13,187 bases of DNA from positions 1 to 13,187 of the forward strand of contig DBNU01000190.1 in NCBI GenBank assembly GCA_002299125.1, in the 5' to 3' direction. Of this stretch, positions 5,241 to 12,511 are shown piece after piece (position 1 is the first letter of the stretch; every line of letters begins with the position of its first letter). The notes under the pieces are model-generated. The model ran no database searches and had not been told where the DNA came from. It was given only the letters and a program-made list of their open reading frames with translations. Origin of the DNA: Proteobacteria bacterium UBA664. Its GTDB lineage: Bacteria; Pseudomonadota; Gammaproteobacteria; UBA7966. The translations under genes and the position numbers were made by a program.

Positions 5241-6662
5241 TCAGCCGGTGTGGGCCAGGGCGTGATCGGCGATCAGGTCTGCCACGCATTGCGTCAGCCG
5301 TTCGGCCGTCGGCAGGTGCAGGAATTCGTTCGGGCCATGGGCATTGGACTGCGGCCCGAGCACGCCGGTGACCACGAATTCTGCCCTGGGGAAGCGCTGG
5401 GCCAGCATGGCCATGAACGGGATGGTACCGCCCTCGCCCTGGAACATGACTGATCGCCCGAAACGGGCGCGCGAACAGTGCTCCAGGCTTTGGCGCAGCC
5501 AGTGCGACAGCGGCGGGGCGTGCCAGCCGGCCGCCGCCCAGTCGGCGCGGAAGCGGATCGTCGCCCCGCAGGGTGGATCCTCGGTCAGGCGCTGCTCCAG
5601 CTCGACCTTCGCCCGCAGGGGGTCGCAGGTAGGCGGCAGCCGCAGCGAGACCTTCACCGAGATGCGGGGCAACAGCACGTTGCCGGCATCGGCGATGGGC
5701 GGCAGACCCTCGGCACCGGTGAGCGTGAAGGCCGGTCGCCAGCTCCGGTTCAGGACCAGCTCGGCACCGCCCTGGCGATCCGGGCGGGTGCCGCCGGCGA
5801 AGGGGAAGCGCGCGTGCACCGTGGCGCCCAGCGCGGCGGCCGCGGTCGCGGCCTCGGCGATGCGCTCCGGCGGGATACTGACCCGGCAGGCCTCGAGCCG
5901 GACTTCACCGCTGGCGGCGTCTTCCACCCGGTCGAGCAGTTGTCGGAGCAGCCGCAGGGGCGAGGGCACGATGCCTCCGGCGTCGCCGGAGTGCACCCCC
6001 TCGGTCAAAACCTCCACCTCGAGGGTGCCGCCGACCAGCCCGCGCAGCGAGGTGGTGCACCAGAGCTGATCGTAGTTGCCGCACCAGGAATCCAGACACA
6101 GCACGAGTTCGGGACTGCCGATGCGCGCGGCGAGCAAATCGATGTAGTGCGGCAGATCGTGCGAGCCGCTCTCCTCGCTGGCCTCGATGAGCAGCAGACA
6201 GCGCCCGTGGGGGCGACCCGCTGCCTGCAGGGCGGCAATGGCGGTGAGCGCGCTGAACAGGGCGTAGCCGTCGTCGCCGCCGCCCCGTCCATAGAGACGA
6301 TCAGCCGCCAGTACCGGACTCCACGGACCGAGGCCGGTCTCCCAGCCAAACAGCTCGGGCTGCTTGTCGAGGTGGCCGTAGAGCAACACCGTCCCGGCGC
6401 CGGCCTCACCCGAAGTCGCCGCTACCTCGATGAAGAGCAGCGGGGTGCGGCCTTCGCTCTGGAGGAGTTCGGCCCGCATGCCGGCCACGGGTTGGGCGAG
6501 GGCCCATTCGAGGAAGCGGGTGGCGGCCTCCTCCAGATAGGCGTTGGTCTGCCAGGCCGGATCGAAGGCGGGGGATTTGGCGGGCAGACGGATGAAGTCT
6601 GCGAGGGCCTCGCGGACCTCGCCCTGCCAGGCGCGATGGATGTGGGCAGCGGACTTGTCCAT
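5241..6662 (-). CDS. M20 family metallopeptidase (CNDP-type dipeptidase/deacylase)
   Basis: Cytosolic two-zinc hydrolase for dipeptides or N-acyl amino acids. 473 residues, the usual length for CNDP-like M20 enzymes. All expected ligands are present: YGHLDKQPE with His97 and Asp99; GRGGGDDG with bridging Asp130; ASEESGS with general base Glu163 and Glu164; CLDS with Asp191; NAHGPNE with His442. The dimerisation-domain histidine is in GVHSGD (His224). The motif after the bridging aspartate is DDGY rather than the common DDKG. No signal peptide. The start has no obvious Shine-Dalgarno match; I keep it because the N-terminus aligns with where the family begins. It precedes the dehydrogenase by 36 bases, so the two may act in one catabolic route. 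Substrate unknown. Confidence 0.9.
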   Translation of the reverse strand: MDKSAAHIHRAWQGEVREALADFIRLPAKSPAFDPAWQTNAYLEEAATRFLEWALAQPVAGMRAELLQSEGRTPLLFIEVAATSGEAGAGTVLLYGHLDKQPELFGWETGLGPWSPVLAADRLYGRGGGDDGYALFSALTAIAALQAAGRPHGRCLLLIEASEESGSHDLPHYIDLLAARIGSPELVLCLDSWCGNYDQLWCTTSLRGLVGGTLEVEVLTEGVHSGDAGGIVPSPLRLLRQLLDRVEDAASGEVRLEACRVSIPPERIAEAATAAAALGATVHARFPFAGGTRPDRQGGAELVLNRSWRPAFTLTGAEGLPPIADAGNVLLPRISVKVSLRLPPTCDPLRAKVELEQRLTEDPPCGATIRFRADWAAAGWHAPPLSHWLRQSLEHCSRARFGRSVMFQGEGGTIPFMAMLAQRFPRAEFVVTGVLGPQSNAHGPNEFLHLPTAERLTQCVADLIADHALAHTG

Positions 6663-6919
6663 GGGGCGATGCTAGCAGCGTGAGGGCCAGTGCGTGGGAC
6701 GGGCTTCAGGCCGCAGAACCTCGCCGGGCTGTCACTGCCGGCTTGTCCCCCTGCCGTGCCTGCCCTATGGTCGCCCCCGTGCGTGCCGTAGCGGCGCTGT
6801 CATGAAGCTGCAACATTTCGGGCCTATGTTCGCTCGCTTGGTGCCACCTCCGGTGCGGCCGCCCGGCGGTGGGGGCCAACCAGCAGGCAGGGCGCTCCCG
6901 TCCGGATGCCCTCGGGGTC
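6663..6919. other. Divergent intergenic region
   Basis: About 257 bases between the leftward peptidase gene and the rightward phosphoesterase gene; promoters for both should be here. A TATGTT (6825-6830) on the plus strand is a possible -10 element with no good -35. Nothing else recognisable. Confidence 0.4.
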
Positions 6920-7720
6920 ATGAAAGCCGAAGCCCAAGAAAAAAACAGCGAACCGCACCGCTTCCGGACCATCTGGATCTCGGACGTGCATCTTGGTTTC
7001 CGCGGTTGCAGCGCGAATTTCCTGCTCGACTTCCTGCGTGGAAGCGAGTGCGAGACCCTCTATCTTGTCGGCGACATCATCGATGTCTGGGCCATGAAGA
7101 AGCGGCCCTACTGGCCGCAGGCTCACAACAACGTGATCCGCACGATCCTTGGCAAGGCCAAGCACGGTACGCGCGTGGTCTACGTGCCGGGCAATCACGA
7201 TGAACTCGTGCGCGACTTCGACGGCATGCATTTCGGCAACATCGAGATCACCAACATGACGACCCACGTGCGGGCCGATGGGCAGCGCATGCTCGTGCTG
7301 CACGGGGACCAGTTCGATACCGTGGTGCAGTATTCCAAGTGGCTCGCCGTGGTGGGCAGCGCGATGTACGACTGGCTGCTGCGGCTCAACATCATCGTCA
7401 ACTTCGTGCGCCGCAAGCTGGGCTTTCCTTACTGGTCGCTGGCCGCGTTTCTCAAGCACAAGGTCAAGAACGCGGTGCAATACATCGGCAAGTTCGAGGA
7501 GGCGGTGGCCTTCGAGGCCGGTCGGCAAGGGGTGGACGGGGTCGTGTGCGGCCACATCCACCGCGCCGAGATCACGCGCATCGGCGATGTCACTTATTGC
7601 AACTGCGGTGACTGGGTGGAGAGTTGTACCGCGCTGGTGGAACACTTCGATGGCAGTCTCGAACTCCTGCACTGGTCGGATCGGCAGGACGGTGCCCTGA
7701 GCCTGAAGGCGGTTGCCTGA
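6920..7720 (+). CDS. LpxH-like calcineurin-type metallophosphoesterase (UDP-2,3-diacylglucosamine diphosphatase family)
   Basis: Metal-dependent phosphoesterase of the COG2908/LpxH group; LpxH itself splits UDP-2,3-diacylglucosamine to lipid X during lipid A synthesis. 266 residues. Motifs in order: SDVHLG (Asp22, His24), VGDIIDVW (Asp52), GNHDE (Asn92, His93), LHGDQFD (His128) and CGHIHRAE (His212, His214), the full dinuclear metal set. The segment from about 135 to 180 is rich in aromatic and basic residues (YDWLLRLNIIVNFVRRK), fitting a membrane-associating lid as in lipid-active LpxH enzymes. The ATG at MKAEAQ is used; a GTG 17 codons earlier adds a low-complexity leader. It precedes a GT4 glycosyltransferase, a pairing that suggests a membrane glycolipid rather than canonical LpxH duty. 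Family sure, substrate not. Confidence 0.88.
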   Translation: MKAEAQEKNSEPHRFRTIWISDVHLGFRGCSANFLLDFLRGSECETLYLVGDIIDVWAMKKRPYWPQAHNNVIRTILGKAKHGTRVVYVPGNHDELVRDFDGMHFGNIEITNMTTHVRADGQRMLVLHGDQFDTVVQYSKWLAVVGSAMYDWLLRLNIIVNFVRRKLGFPYWSLAAFLKHKVKNAVQYIGKFEEAVAFEAGRQGVDGVVCGHIHRAEITRIGDVTYCNCGDWVESCTALVEHFDGSLELLHWSDRQDGALSLKAVA

Positions 7721-7839
7721 GGGTGAGGGCCGTCAGTGTGTTCGACCCTTGGGGTCAGTGTCCCGTCCGGTGCCCATCGCGCGGACTTCGGCGCTAGACT
7801 CCCGCACGTAGACCGCCCTGCAAGACCCGACGCGGCGAG

Positions 7840-7867
7840 CCGCTCGCGCCGGTGCTCGCGCGAGCGG
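7840..7867 (+). terminator. Perfect 10-bp GC hairpin between the phosphoesterase and glycosyltransferase genes
   Basis: CCGCTCGCGC and GCGCGAGCGG pair perfectly around the 8-base loop CGGTGCTC. No T-run follows (ATGCTG), so it may be a weak or Rho-assisted terminator, a 5' leader structure for the glycosyltransferase, or a processing/stability element between two cotranscribed genes. A direct repeat GTCAGTGT (7732-7739 and 7754-7761) lies upstream in the same gap. Confidence 0.4.
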
Positions 7868-7940
7868 ATGCTGTCGGGGCAGGTCGGCCGCGCGGGTTGC
7901 CAGAGTCGTGCAGCCCATCGATCGGAGGTCGCCGGAACAG

Positions 7941-8972
7941 GTGCGCATCGTCATCGTCACGGACGCCTGGTCACCCCAGGTGAACGGTGTGGTCACCACA
8001 CTCACGGCCACCCAGGCGGAACTCGCCACTCGGGGTCATGACGTGCGGATGATCACGCCACAGGACTTCCTCACCGTGCCCTGTCCGACCTATCCCTCGA
8101 TCCGGCTTGCCATTTTGCCGGGGCGGAGAGTGGCACGGGTGCTCGAGGACTTCCGTCCGCAGTCCATCCACATCGCTACCGAAGGGCCACTCGGGCACGC
8201 CGCACGTCGTTGGTGCCTGCGTCATGAGTTGCCCTTCACCACCTCGTTTCACACCCAGTTTCCGGAGTACATCCGCGCCCGTGTCCCCTTCCCGCGGCGC
8301 TGGACCTACGCCTTCCTGCGGCGCTTCCACGCCGCCGCCGTACGCACCATGGTGGCGACCGCTTCACAACGCGATCGCTTGCTCGCCCGGGGCTTCCGCA
8401 ATCTCGTGCTGTGGTCGCGCGGCGTGGACATCTCCCTGTTCCGTCCGGGCGAGAAATCCTTCATCGAGGGCCCGCGCCCGGTCGCGATGTACATGGGGCG
8501 GGTGGCGGTGGAGAAGAACATCGAGGCCTTTCTTGCCCTCGACCTGCCCGGGAGCAAGGTGGTCGTGGGCGACGGCCCCGACTTGGATCGCCTGCGCACG
8601 GCCTGGCCAGGCGTGCGTTTCACCGGGCAGAAGCGCGGGACAGAACTCGCGCGCTGGCTGGCGGCGGCGGATGTCTTCGTCTTTCCGAGTCAGACCGACA
8701 CCTTCGGCTTGGTGCTGCTCGAGGCGATGGCCTGTGGTGTGCCCGTGGCGGCCTATCCGGTCACTGGTCCCATCGATGTCGTGGAGCAGGGCGTGACCGG
8801 GGTGCTGGACGAAGACCTGGGTCGCGCGGTAACGCGCGCGCTCGCCCTTGATCCGGCTGCCTGTGTGGCCGCCGCTGCCTCCCGCAGTTGGGCTGCCTGT
8901 ACCGAGGCCTTTGAGGCCCACCTCGAGCGTTTCGACTTTCCTGACCAACGGAGCCGCATGGTCGGCGCGTGA
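7941..8972 (+). CDS. GT4-family glycosyltransferase (alpha-mannosyltransferase/SqdX-like)
   Basis: Retaining GT-B glycosyltransferase that moves a sugar from a nucleotide donor to an acceptor, probably a membrane lipid. 343 residues from this start. The N-terminal domain opens RIVIVTDAWSPQVNGVVTTL, the form typical of the PimB/MgtA/SqdX branch; SFHTQFPEY (102-110) follows. The C-terminal domain has GRVAVEKN (186-193) with the phosphate-contacting Arg187 and Lys192, VVGDGPD (208-214), and FPSQTDTFGLVLLEAMACG (248-266), where the usual Glu of the EX7E pair is Asp253 and the second Glu is Glu261. Two GTG starts compete: this one, where the family begins, with GGAGG 12 bases upstream, and one 11 codons earlier (7908) without a good ribosome site. 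The phosphoesterase gene upstream is its likely partner; the donor sugar is unknown. Confidence 0.88.
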   Translation: MRIVIVTDAWSPQVNGVVTTLTATQAELATRGHDVRMITPQDFLTVPCPTYPSIRLAILPGRRVARVLEDFRPQSIHIATEGPLGHAARRWCLRHELPFTTSFHTQFPEYIRARVPFPRRWTYAFLRRFHAAAVRTMVATASQRDRLLARGFRNLVLWSRGVDISLFRPGEKSFIEGPRPVAMYMGRVAVEKNIEAFLALDLPGSKVVVGDGPDLDRLRTAWPGVRFTGQKRGTELARWLAAADVFVFPSQTDTFGLVLLEAMACGVPVAAYPVTGPIDVVEQGVTGVLDEDLGRAVTRALALDPAACVAAAASRSWAACTEAFEAHLERFDFPDQRSRMVGA

Positions 8973-9026
8973 ACGGGCATCGCGGCCGCGGTGCCGCGAC
9001 GTTGCACTCGGCGGGCGCGGGTCCGA

Positions 9027-9155
9027 CTATTCCGCCTCGGCCGCGCTGAATCCGCTCGGTGCGTCGTCGCGGCCGTCGGAATGCCGCACGAGCCCCGAAT
9101 GGTCCTCCACCAACCAGGCCAACATCCCCACCGGTACGAGCACGCCCATGAGCAT
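9027..9155 (-). CDS. Possible antisense small membrane protein (42 residues)
   Basis: Runs on the minus strand across the gap between the glycosyltransferase and carbonic anhydrase genes, its start overlapping the carbonic anhydrase start codon. 42 residues: the first part, MLMGVLVPVGMLAWLVED, is one hydrophobic span, and the remainder is polar and acid-rich (HSDGRDDAPSG, then AEAE before TAG). Composition and G/C-ending codons look protein-like, unlike the Arg/Pro-rich shadow frames nearby. A TGA eight codons before the first ATG limits it to this length. No clear ribosome site precedes either ATG (9155 or 9149), and no family is recognised. It may be a real small protein or a chance frame. 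Confidence 0.3.
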   Translation of the reverse strand: MLMGVLVPVGMLAWLVEDHSGLVRHSDGRDDAPSGFSAAEAE

Positions 9156-9687
9156 CCAGAACTTCGAGGATCACGCCCCCAGTATCGCCCCCTCAGCCTG
9201 GGTGCATGACAGCGCGGTGGTGATCGGCCGCGTCAGCCTCGCCGAGGATGTCTCGGTCTGGCCCACGGCGGTGGTGCGCGGTGACGTGCAACAGGTGCGG
9301 ATCGGTGCCGCGACCAACGTGCAGGATGGTGCGGTACTGCACGTCACCCACGCCGGGCCATGGACGGGTGATGGCTACGCACTGACGGTTGGTGCCGAGG
9401 TCACGGTCGGTCACCGCGCCATCCTGCATGCCTGCCAGGTCGGTGATCGCTGCGTCATCGGCATGGCGGCCACGGTGATGGATGGTGCCATCATCGAGCC
9501 CAACACCCTGCTCGGGGCCGGGGCACTGGTGCCTCCCGGCAAGGTGCTTACGGGTGGGCATCTGTGGGTCGGGTCACCGGCGCGGCTGCTGCGCCCGCTC
9601 ACCGACAAGGAACTCGCCTGGCTCGAGTACTCCGCCCGGCACTACGTGCTCCTGAAGGATCGCTATCGGGCGGTGCATGGCCGCTAG
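9148..9687 (+). CDS. Gamma-class carbonic anhydrase family protein (left-handed beta-helix, YrdA/PaaY-like)
   Basis: Trimeric left-handed beta-helix protein of the gamma carbonic anhydrase superfamily; characterised members hydrate CO2 or act as thioesterases, while YrdA-type members often show little activity. 179 residues. Hexapeptide repeats run from about residue 23 to 145. Probable zinc ligands are His65 (VLHV), His89 (VGHRA) and His94 (ILHAC), and the conserved RGDV (Arg44, Asp46) and NVQDG (57-61) are present. The C-terminal helix is EYSARHYVLLKDRYR. No strong Shine-Dalgarno is seen, but the ATG is where the family begins and in-frame sequence upstream is unlike the family. It lies 34 bases before mnmG and is likely cotranscribed with it; no functional link is obvious. 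Confidence 0.9.
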   Translation: MSIQNFEDHAPSIAPSAWVHDSAVVIGRVSLAEDVSVWPTAVVRGDVQQVRIGAATNVQDGAVLHVTHAGPWTGDGYALTVGAEVTVGHRAILHACQVGDRCVIGMAATVMDGAIIEPNTLLGAGALVPPGKVLTGGHLWVGSPARLLRPLTDKELAWLEYSARHYVLLKDRYRAVHGR

Positions 9688-9721
9688 GCCGGACTGCTGA
9701 AGCCGGGAGGCCCGCGTCCCC

Positions 9722-11737
9722 ATGTCCCGCTGGATTCATCCTGACACCTTCGACGTGCTCGTGATCGGTGCCGGTCACGCCGGCACCGAGGCCGCGCTCG
9801 CCGCCGTGCGCCGCGGTGCCCGTACGCTGCTGCTCACCCACAACCTTGAGACGCTCGGACAGATGTCCTGCAATCCGAGCATCGGCGGCATCGGCAAGGG
9901 CCACCTCGTGCGCGAGATCGATGCGCTGGGTGGTCTGATGGGTGTGGCGGCCGATGCCTGTGCCATCCATTTGCGCACGCTGAATGCCTCGAAGGGTGCC
10001 GCGGTGCGGGCCACACGTGCCCAGATCGATCGCGCCCTCTATCGCCACCAGGTGCGGCGCGTGCTGCTGGACACACCGGGACTCACCCTCTTCCAGCAGC
10101 CGGTCACGGATCTGCACTTTGAGGGTGAGCGGCTCGCCGGTGTCGTCACCGGCGCCGGTGTCGTCTTTCGCGCGCGCGCCGTGGTGCTGACCGCAGGGAC
10201 CTTCCTTGCCGGACGCATCCATGTGGGTGAGGCCAGCCACGCCGGGGGGCGCTCGGGCGATCCGCCGGCCGAGGAACTCGCCGCACGGCTGCGCGAGCTG
10301 CCGTTCCGCGTCGGGCGTCTCAAGACCGGTACCCCACCCCGGATCGCGAAGGCCAGCGTGGACTTCTCGCGCCTCGTGCCCCAGCCGGGTGACGATCCGG
10401 CGCCGTGGTTCTCGCACCAGCGCCCGCCACGGCCCGCGCAGGTGCACTGCTTCATCGCCCACACCAATCCGCACACCCACGCCATCGTGCGCGCGGCGCT
10501 GCACCGCTCGCCGATGTTCACGGGTGCGATCGAGGGCACGGGCCCGCGTTACTGCCCCTCCCTCGAGGACAAGGTCACGCGCTTCGCCGAGCGTGACAGC
10601 CATCAGGTGTTCATCGAGCCCGAGGGCCTCGATGCCGCCGAGATCTACCCGAACGGCATCTCCACCAGTCTGCCCTTCGAGGCGCAACTGGCACTGGTGC
10701 GCTCGATCGAGGGGTTGGAAGCGGCCTTCATCACCCGCCCCGGTTACGCCATCGAGTACGACTACCTGGACCCGCGCGATCTCGCGCCGTCGTTGCAGAG
10801 CCGCCTGTTGCCCGGGCTCTTCCTCGCGGGACAGGTGAACGGCACCACCGGCTACGAGGAGGCGGCGGCACAGGGGCTGCTCGCGGGCTGCAATGCAGCG
10901 GCCCATGCGCTGGGGCTCGAGGCCTGGGTTCCGGGGCGTCACGAGGCCTATCTCGGCGTGCTGGTTGATGACCTCAGCACGCGCGGCACCAGCGAGCCCT
11001 ATCGCATGTTCACCAGCCGTGCGGAATACCGGCTGCGGCTGCGCGAGGACAACGCCGAAGAGCGGTTGCTGGAGCGCGCGCACGCGCTTGGTCTGGTGGA
11101 TGCCGCGCGGCTGCAGGCGCTCGCGGGGCGACGGGCCCGCATCGCTGCCGAGCGGACCCGTCTCGCTGGGCTGCGCCTGCGACCGGGCGAGAACGTGGAT
11201 GCGATCACGACCGTCCTCGGTCAGCCGCTCGGCCGCGAGACCACGTTGCTCGACTGTCTGCGGCGGCCGGAGGTCTCCTATGCCGGACTGATGACACTGC
11301 CCGGGGTGGGGCCCGGACTCGCCGACCCGGCGCTCATCCTCAGTCTCGAGACCGACCTCCATTACGCTGGCTACCTCGAGCGCCAGGAGGCCGAGATTGC
11401 CCGCCAGCAGCGGCTGGCAGACCTCGCCTTCCCGGAAGCGCTGGACTACGCCGGGGTGCGCGGTCTGTCGAACGAGGCTGTGCAGAAGCTCACGCAGTAC
11501 CGCCCGCGCACTCTGGCCCAGGCGGCCCGCATCGCCGGCATCACCCCGGCCACGCTGTCGTTGCTCGCCGTGCATCTGCGTCGCGACCGGGGTGCGGGGA
11601 GGGCGGCGGAGGGTCTCGCGCAGGGCGAAACCGGGGCGGTCGCTGCGGTCGCGGTGCCGGGCCCGACAGATTTCGATGAGGCCCGCGCCGAAGCCGCGTC
11701 CGTAGGGCCGGACGTCACCGACGCCCGCCGGACGTGA
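9722..11737 (+). CDS. mnmG: tRNA uridine-5-carboxymethylaminomethyl modification enzyme MnmG (GidA)
   Basis: FAD protein that with MnmE installs the cmnm5/nm5 group on U34 of tRNAs reading split codon boxes, using methylene-tetrahydrofolate and NADH. 671 residues. FAD-binding GAGHAG is at 16-21; SCNPSIGGIGKGHLVREID (49-67) contains Cys50; family signature GPRYCPSLEDKVTRF (274-288) contains Cys278; second signature AGQVNGTTGYEEAAAQG at 369-385. The helical C-terminal domain for MnmE/tRNA binding ends near ATLSLLAVHLRR (610-621). The final 50 residues (622-671) are an Ala/Gly/Glu-rich tail beyond the usual end at about 625-630. GGGAGG precedes the ATG with an 11-base spacer. The TGA overlaps the rsmG start as GTGA. 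No mnmE is in the window. Confidence 0.97.
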   Translation: MSRWIHPDTFDVLVIGAGHAGTEAALAAVRRGARTLLLTHNLETLGQMSCNPSIGGIGKGHLVREIDALGGLMGVAADACAIHLRTLNASKGAAVRATRAQIDRALYRHQVRRVLLDTPGLTLFQQPVTDLHFEGERLAGVVTGAGVVFRARAVVLTAGTFLAGRIHVGEASHAGGRSGDPPAEELAARLRELPFRVGRLKTGTPPRIAKASVDFSRLVPQPGDDPAPWFSHQRPPRPAQVHCFIAHTNPHTHAIVRAALHRSPMFTGAIEGTGPRYCPSLEDKVTRFAERDSHQVFIEPEGLDAAEIYPNGISTSLPFEAQLALVRSIEGLEAAFITRPGYAIEYDYLDPRDLAPSLQSRLLPGLFLAGQVNGTTGYEEAAAQGLLAGCNAAAHALGLEAWVPGRHEAYLGVLVDDLSTRGTSEPYRMFTSRAEYRLRLREDNAEERLLERAHALGLVDAARLQALAGRRARIAAERTRLAGLRLRPGENVDAITTVLGQPLGRETTLLDCLRRPEVSYAGLMTLPGVGPGLADPALILSLETDLHYAGYLERQEAEIARQQRLADLAFPEALDYAGVRGLSNEAVQKLTQYRPRTLAQAARIAGITPATLSLLAVHLRRDRGAGRAAEGLAQGETGAVAAVAVPGPTDFDEARAEAASVGPDVTDARRT

Positions 11738-12369
11738 ACGGCACCGCGGCTCCCGGCCGTCTGCTCGCCGAGGGCGTGCAGGCCTTGGGGCTTGAACTGC
11801 CGCCCGAGGCCGAGGCCAGGTTGCTGGCCTACGGCGAGCTCGTCCTGCACTGGAATCGGGTGCACAACCTGACCTCCGCCCGCGATGCCGGCACCTTCGT
11901 GCGCCGCCATCTGCTCGACTGCCTCGCGGCCCTGCCCTTCCTCGCCGGCAACGGTCTCATCGACATCGGCAGCGGCGCCGGCCTGCCCGGCATGGTCTTC
12001 GCGATCGCCCGACCGGATCTCCACTGCCGCCTGGTCGAGCCGCGCCACAAACGGGCCGCCTTCCTGCACATGGTGCGGGCGGAACTCGGGGTGGAGAACG
12101 TCGAGGTGCTGAGTGCGCGGATGGAGGACCTGCCCGCGACCGGTGGCCACGACCTCGCCACGGCCCGCGCGGTCACCGCCCTGGCGGAGCTCTGGCATCT
12201 GGCCCGGTCGCACCTCTCCCCCGCGGGGCGTCTGCTGGCCCTGGTGGGCCATCGCCCAAGCGAGGCGATCGCTGCACTCGAGGCCGCGGGGCTCGCCGTC
12301 GTGGTGCATCGTCTGCTGGTGCCCCACCTGCCCGAGGCGCGGCATCTGGTGGTGGTCGGTGCCGCCTGA
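11734..12369 (+). CDS. rsmG: 16S rRNA (guanine-527-N7)-methyltransferase RsmG (GidB)
   Basis: SAM-dependent methyltransferase that makes m7G527 in 16S rRNA, near the streptomycin site; loss in other bacteria gives low-level streptomycin resistance. 211 residues, normal size. HWNRVHNLTSARD (39-51), the RsmG N-terminal hallmark, is followed by RRHLLDCLA (57-65), the SAM loop DIGSGAGLPGM (77-87), EPRHKRAAFL (102-111) and ARAVTAL (144-150), where many relatives have SRAFASL. The GTG start overlaps the mnmG stop by 4 nt and lacks its own clear ribosome site, so translation is probably coupled. The mnmG-rsmG-parA order is the common bacterial arrangement. Confidence 0.96.
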   Translation: MNGTAAPGRLLAEGVQALGLELPPEAEARLLAYGELVLHWNRVHNLTSARDAGTFVRRHLLDCLAALPFLAGNGLIDIGSGAGLPGMVFAIARPDLHCRLVEPRHKRAAFLHMVRAELGVENVEVLSARMEDLPATGGHDLATARAVTALAELWHLARSHLSPAGRLLALVGHRPSEAIAALEAAGLAVVVHRLLVPHLPEARHLVVVGAA

Positions 12370-12463
12370 ACGCGACAATCGAGTCCGGCTGGCGGCCCGG
12401 GCAGCCAGCGATGAATGAGCTTGCCGTGGTGGCGCTGCGGGTGATCGCATAACCTTTGGGGCC

Positions 12464-12478
12464 GTCCGGGTCCCGGAC
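12464..12478 (+). promoter_or_regulatory. Short hairpin in the rsmG-parA gap
   Basis: GTCCGG and CCGGAC form a 6-bp stem with a GTC loop about 33 bases before the parA start, in the 142-base gap after rsmG. It could be a leader structure or weak attenuator. No T-tract and no convincing promoter boxes are seen in the gap, so parA may be transcribed from upstream or from a promoter I cannot recognise. Confidence 0.2.
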
Positions 12479-12511
12479 CCGTCGGGGCAGCCGAGACCAA
12501 ACGAGCGACCG

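Noticed and set aside
5478..6683. 401-codon plus-strand frame opposite the M20 peptidase
   Set aside because: Antisense shadow of a peptidase with all metal ligands conserved; the product is a Gly/Gln/Arg-rich composition artefact.
9688..9721. Possible replication origin next to mnmG (gidA)
   Set aside because: Origins often lie near gidA, but I see no DnaA-box cluster or AT-rich unwinding region here or in the rsmG-parA gap.
9599..11575. 658-codon minus-strand frame opposite mnmG
   Set aside because: Shadow frame; mnmG on the plus strand has every family signature, and the antisense product resembles nothing.
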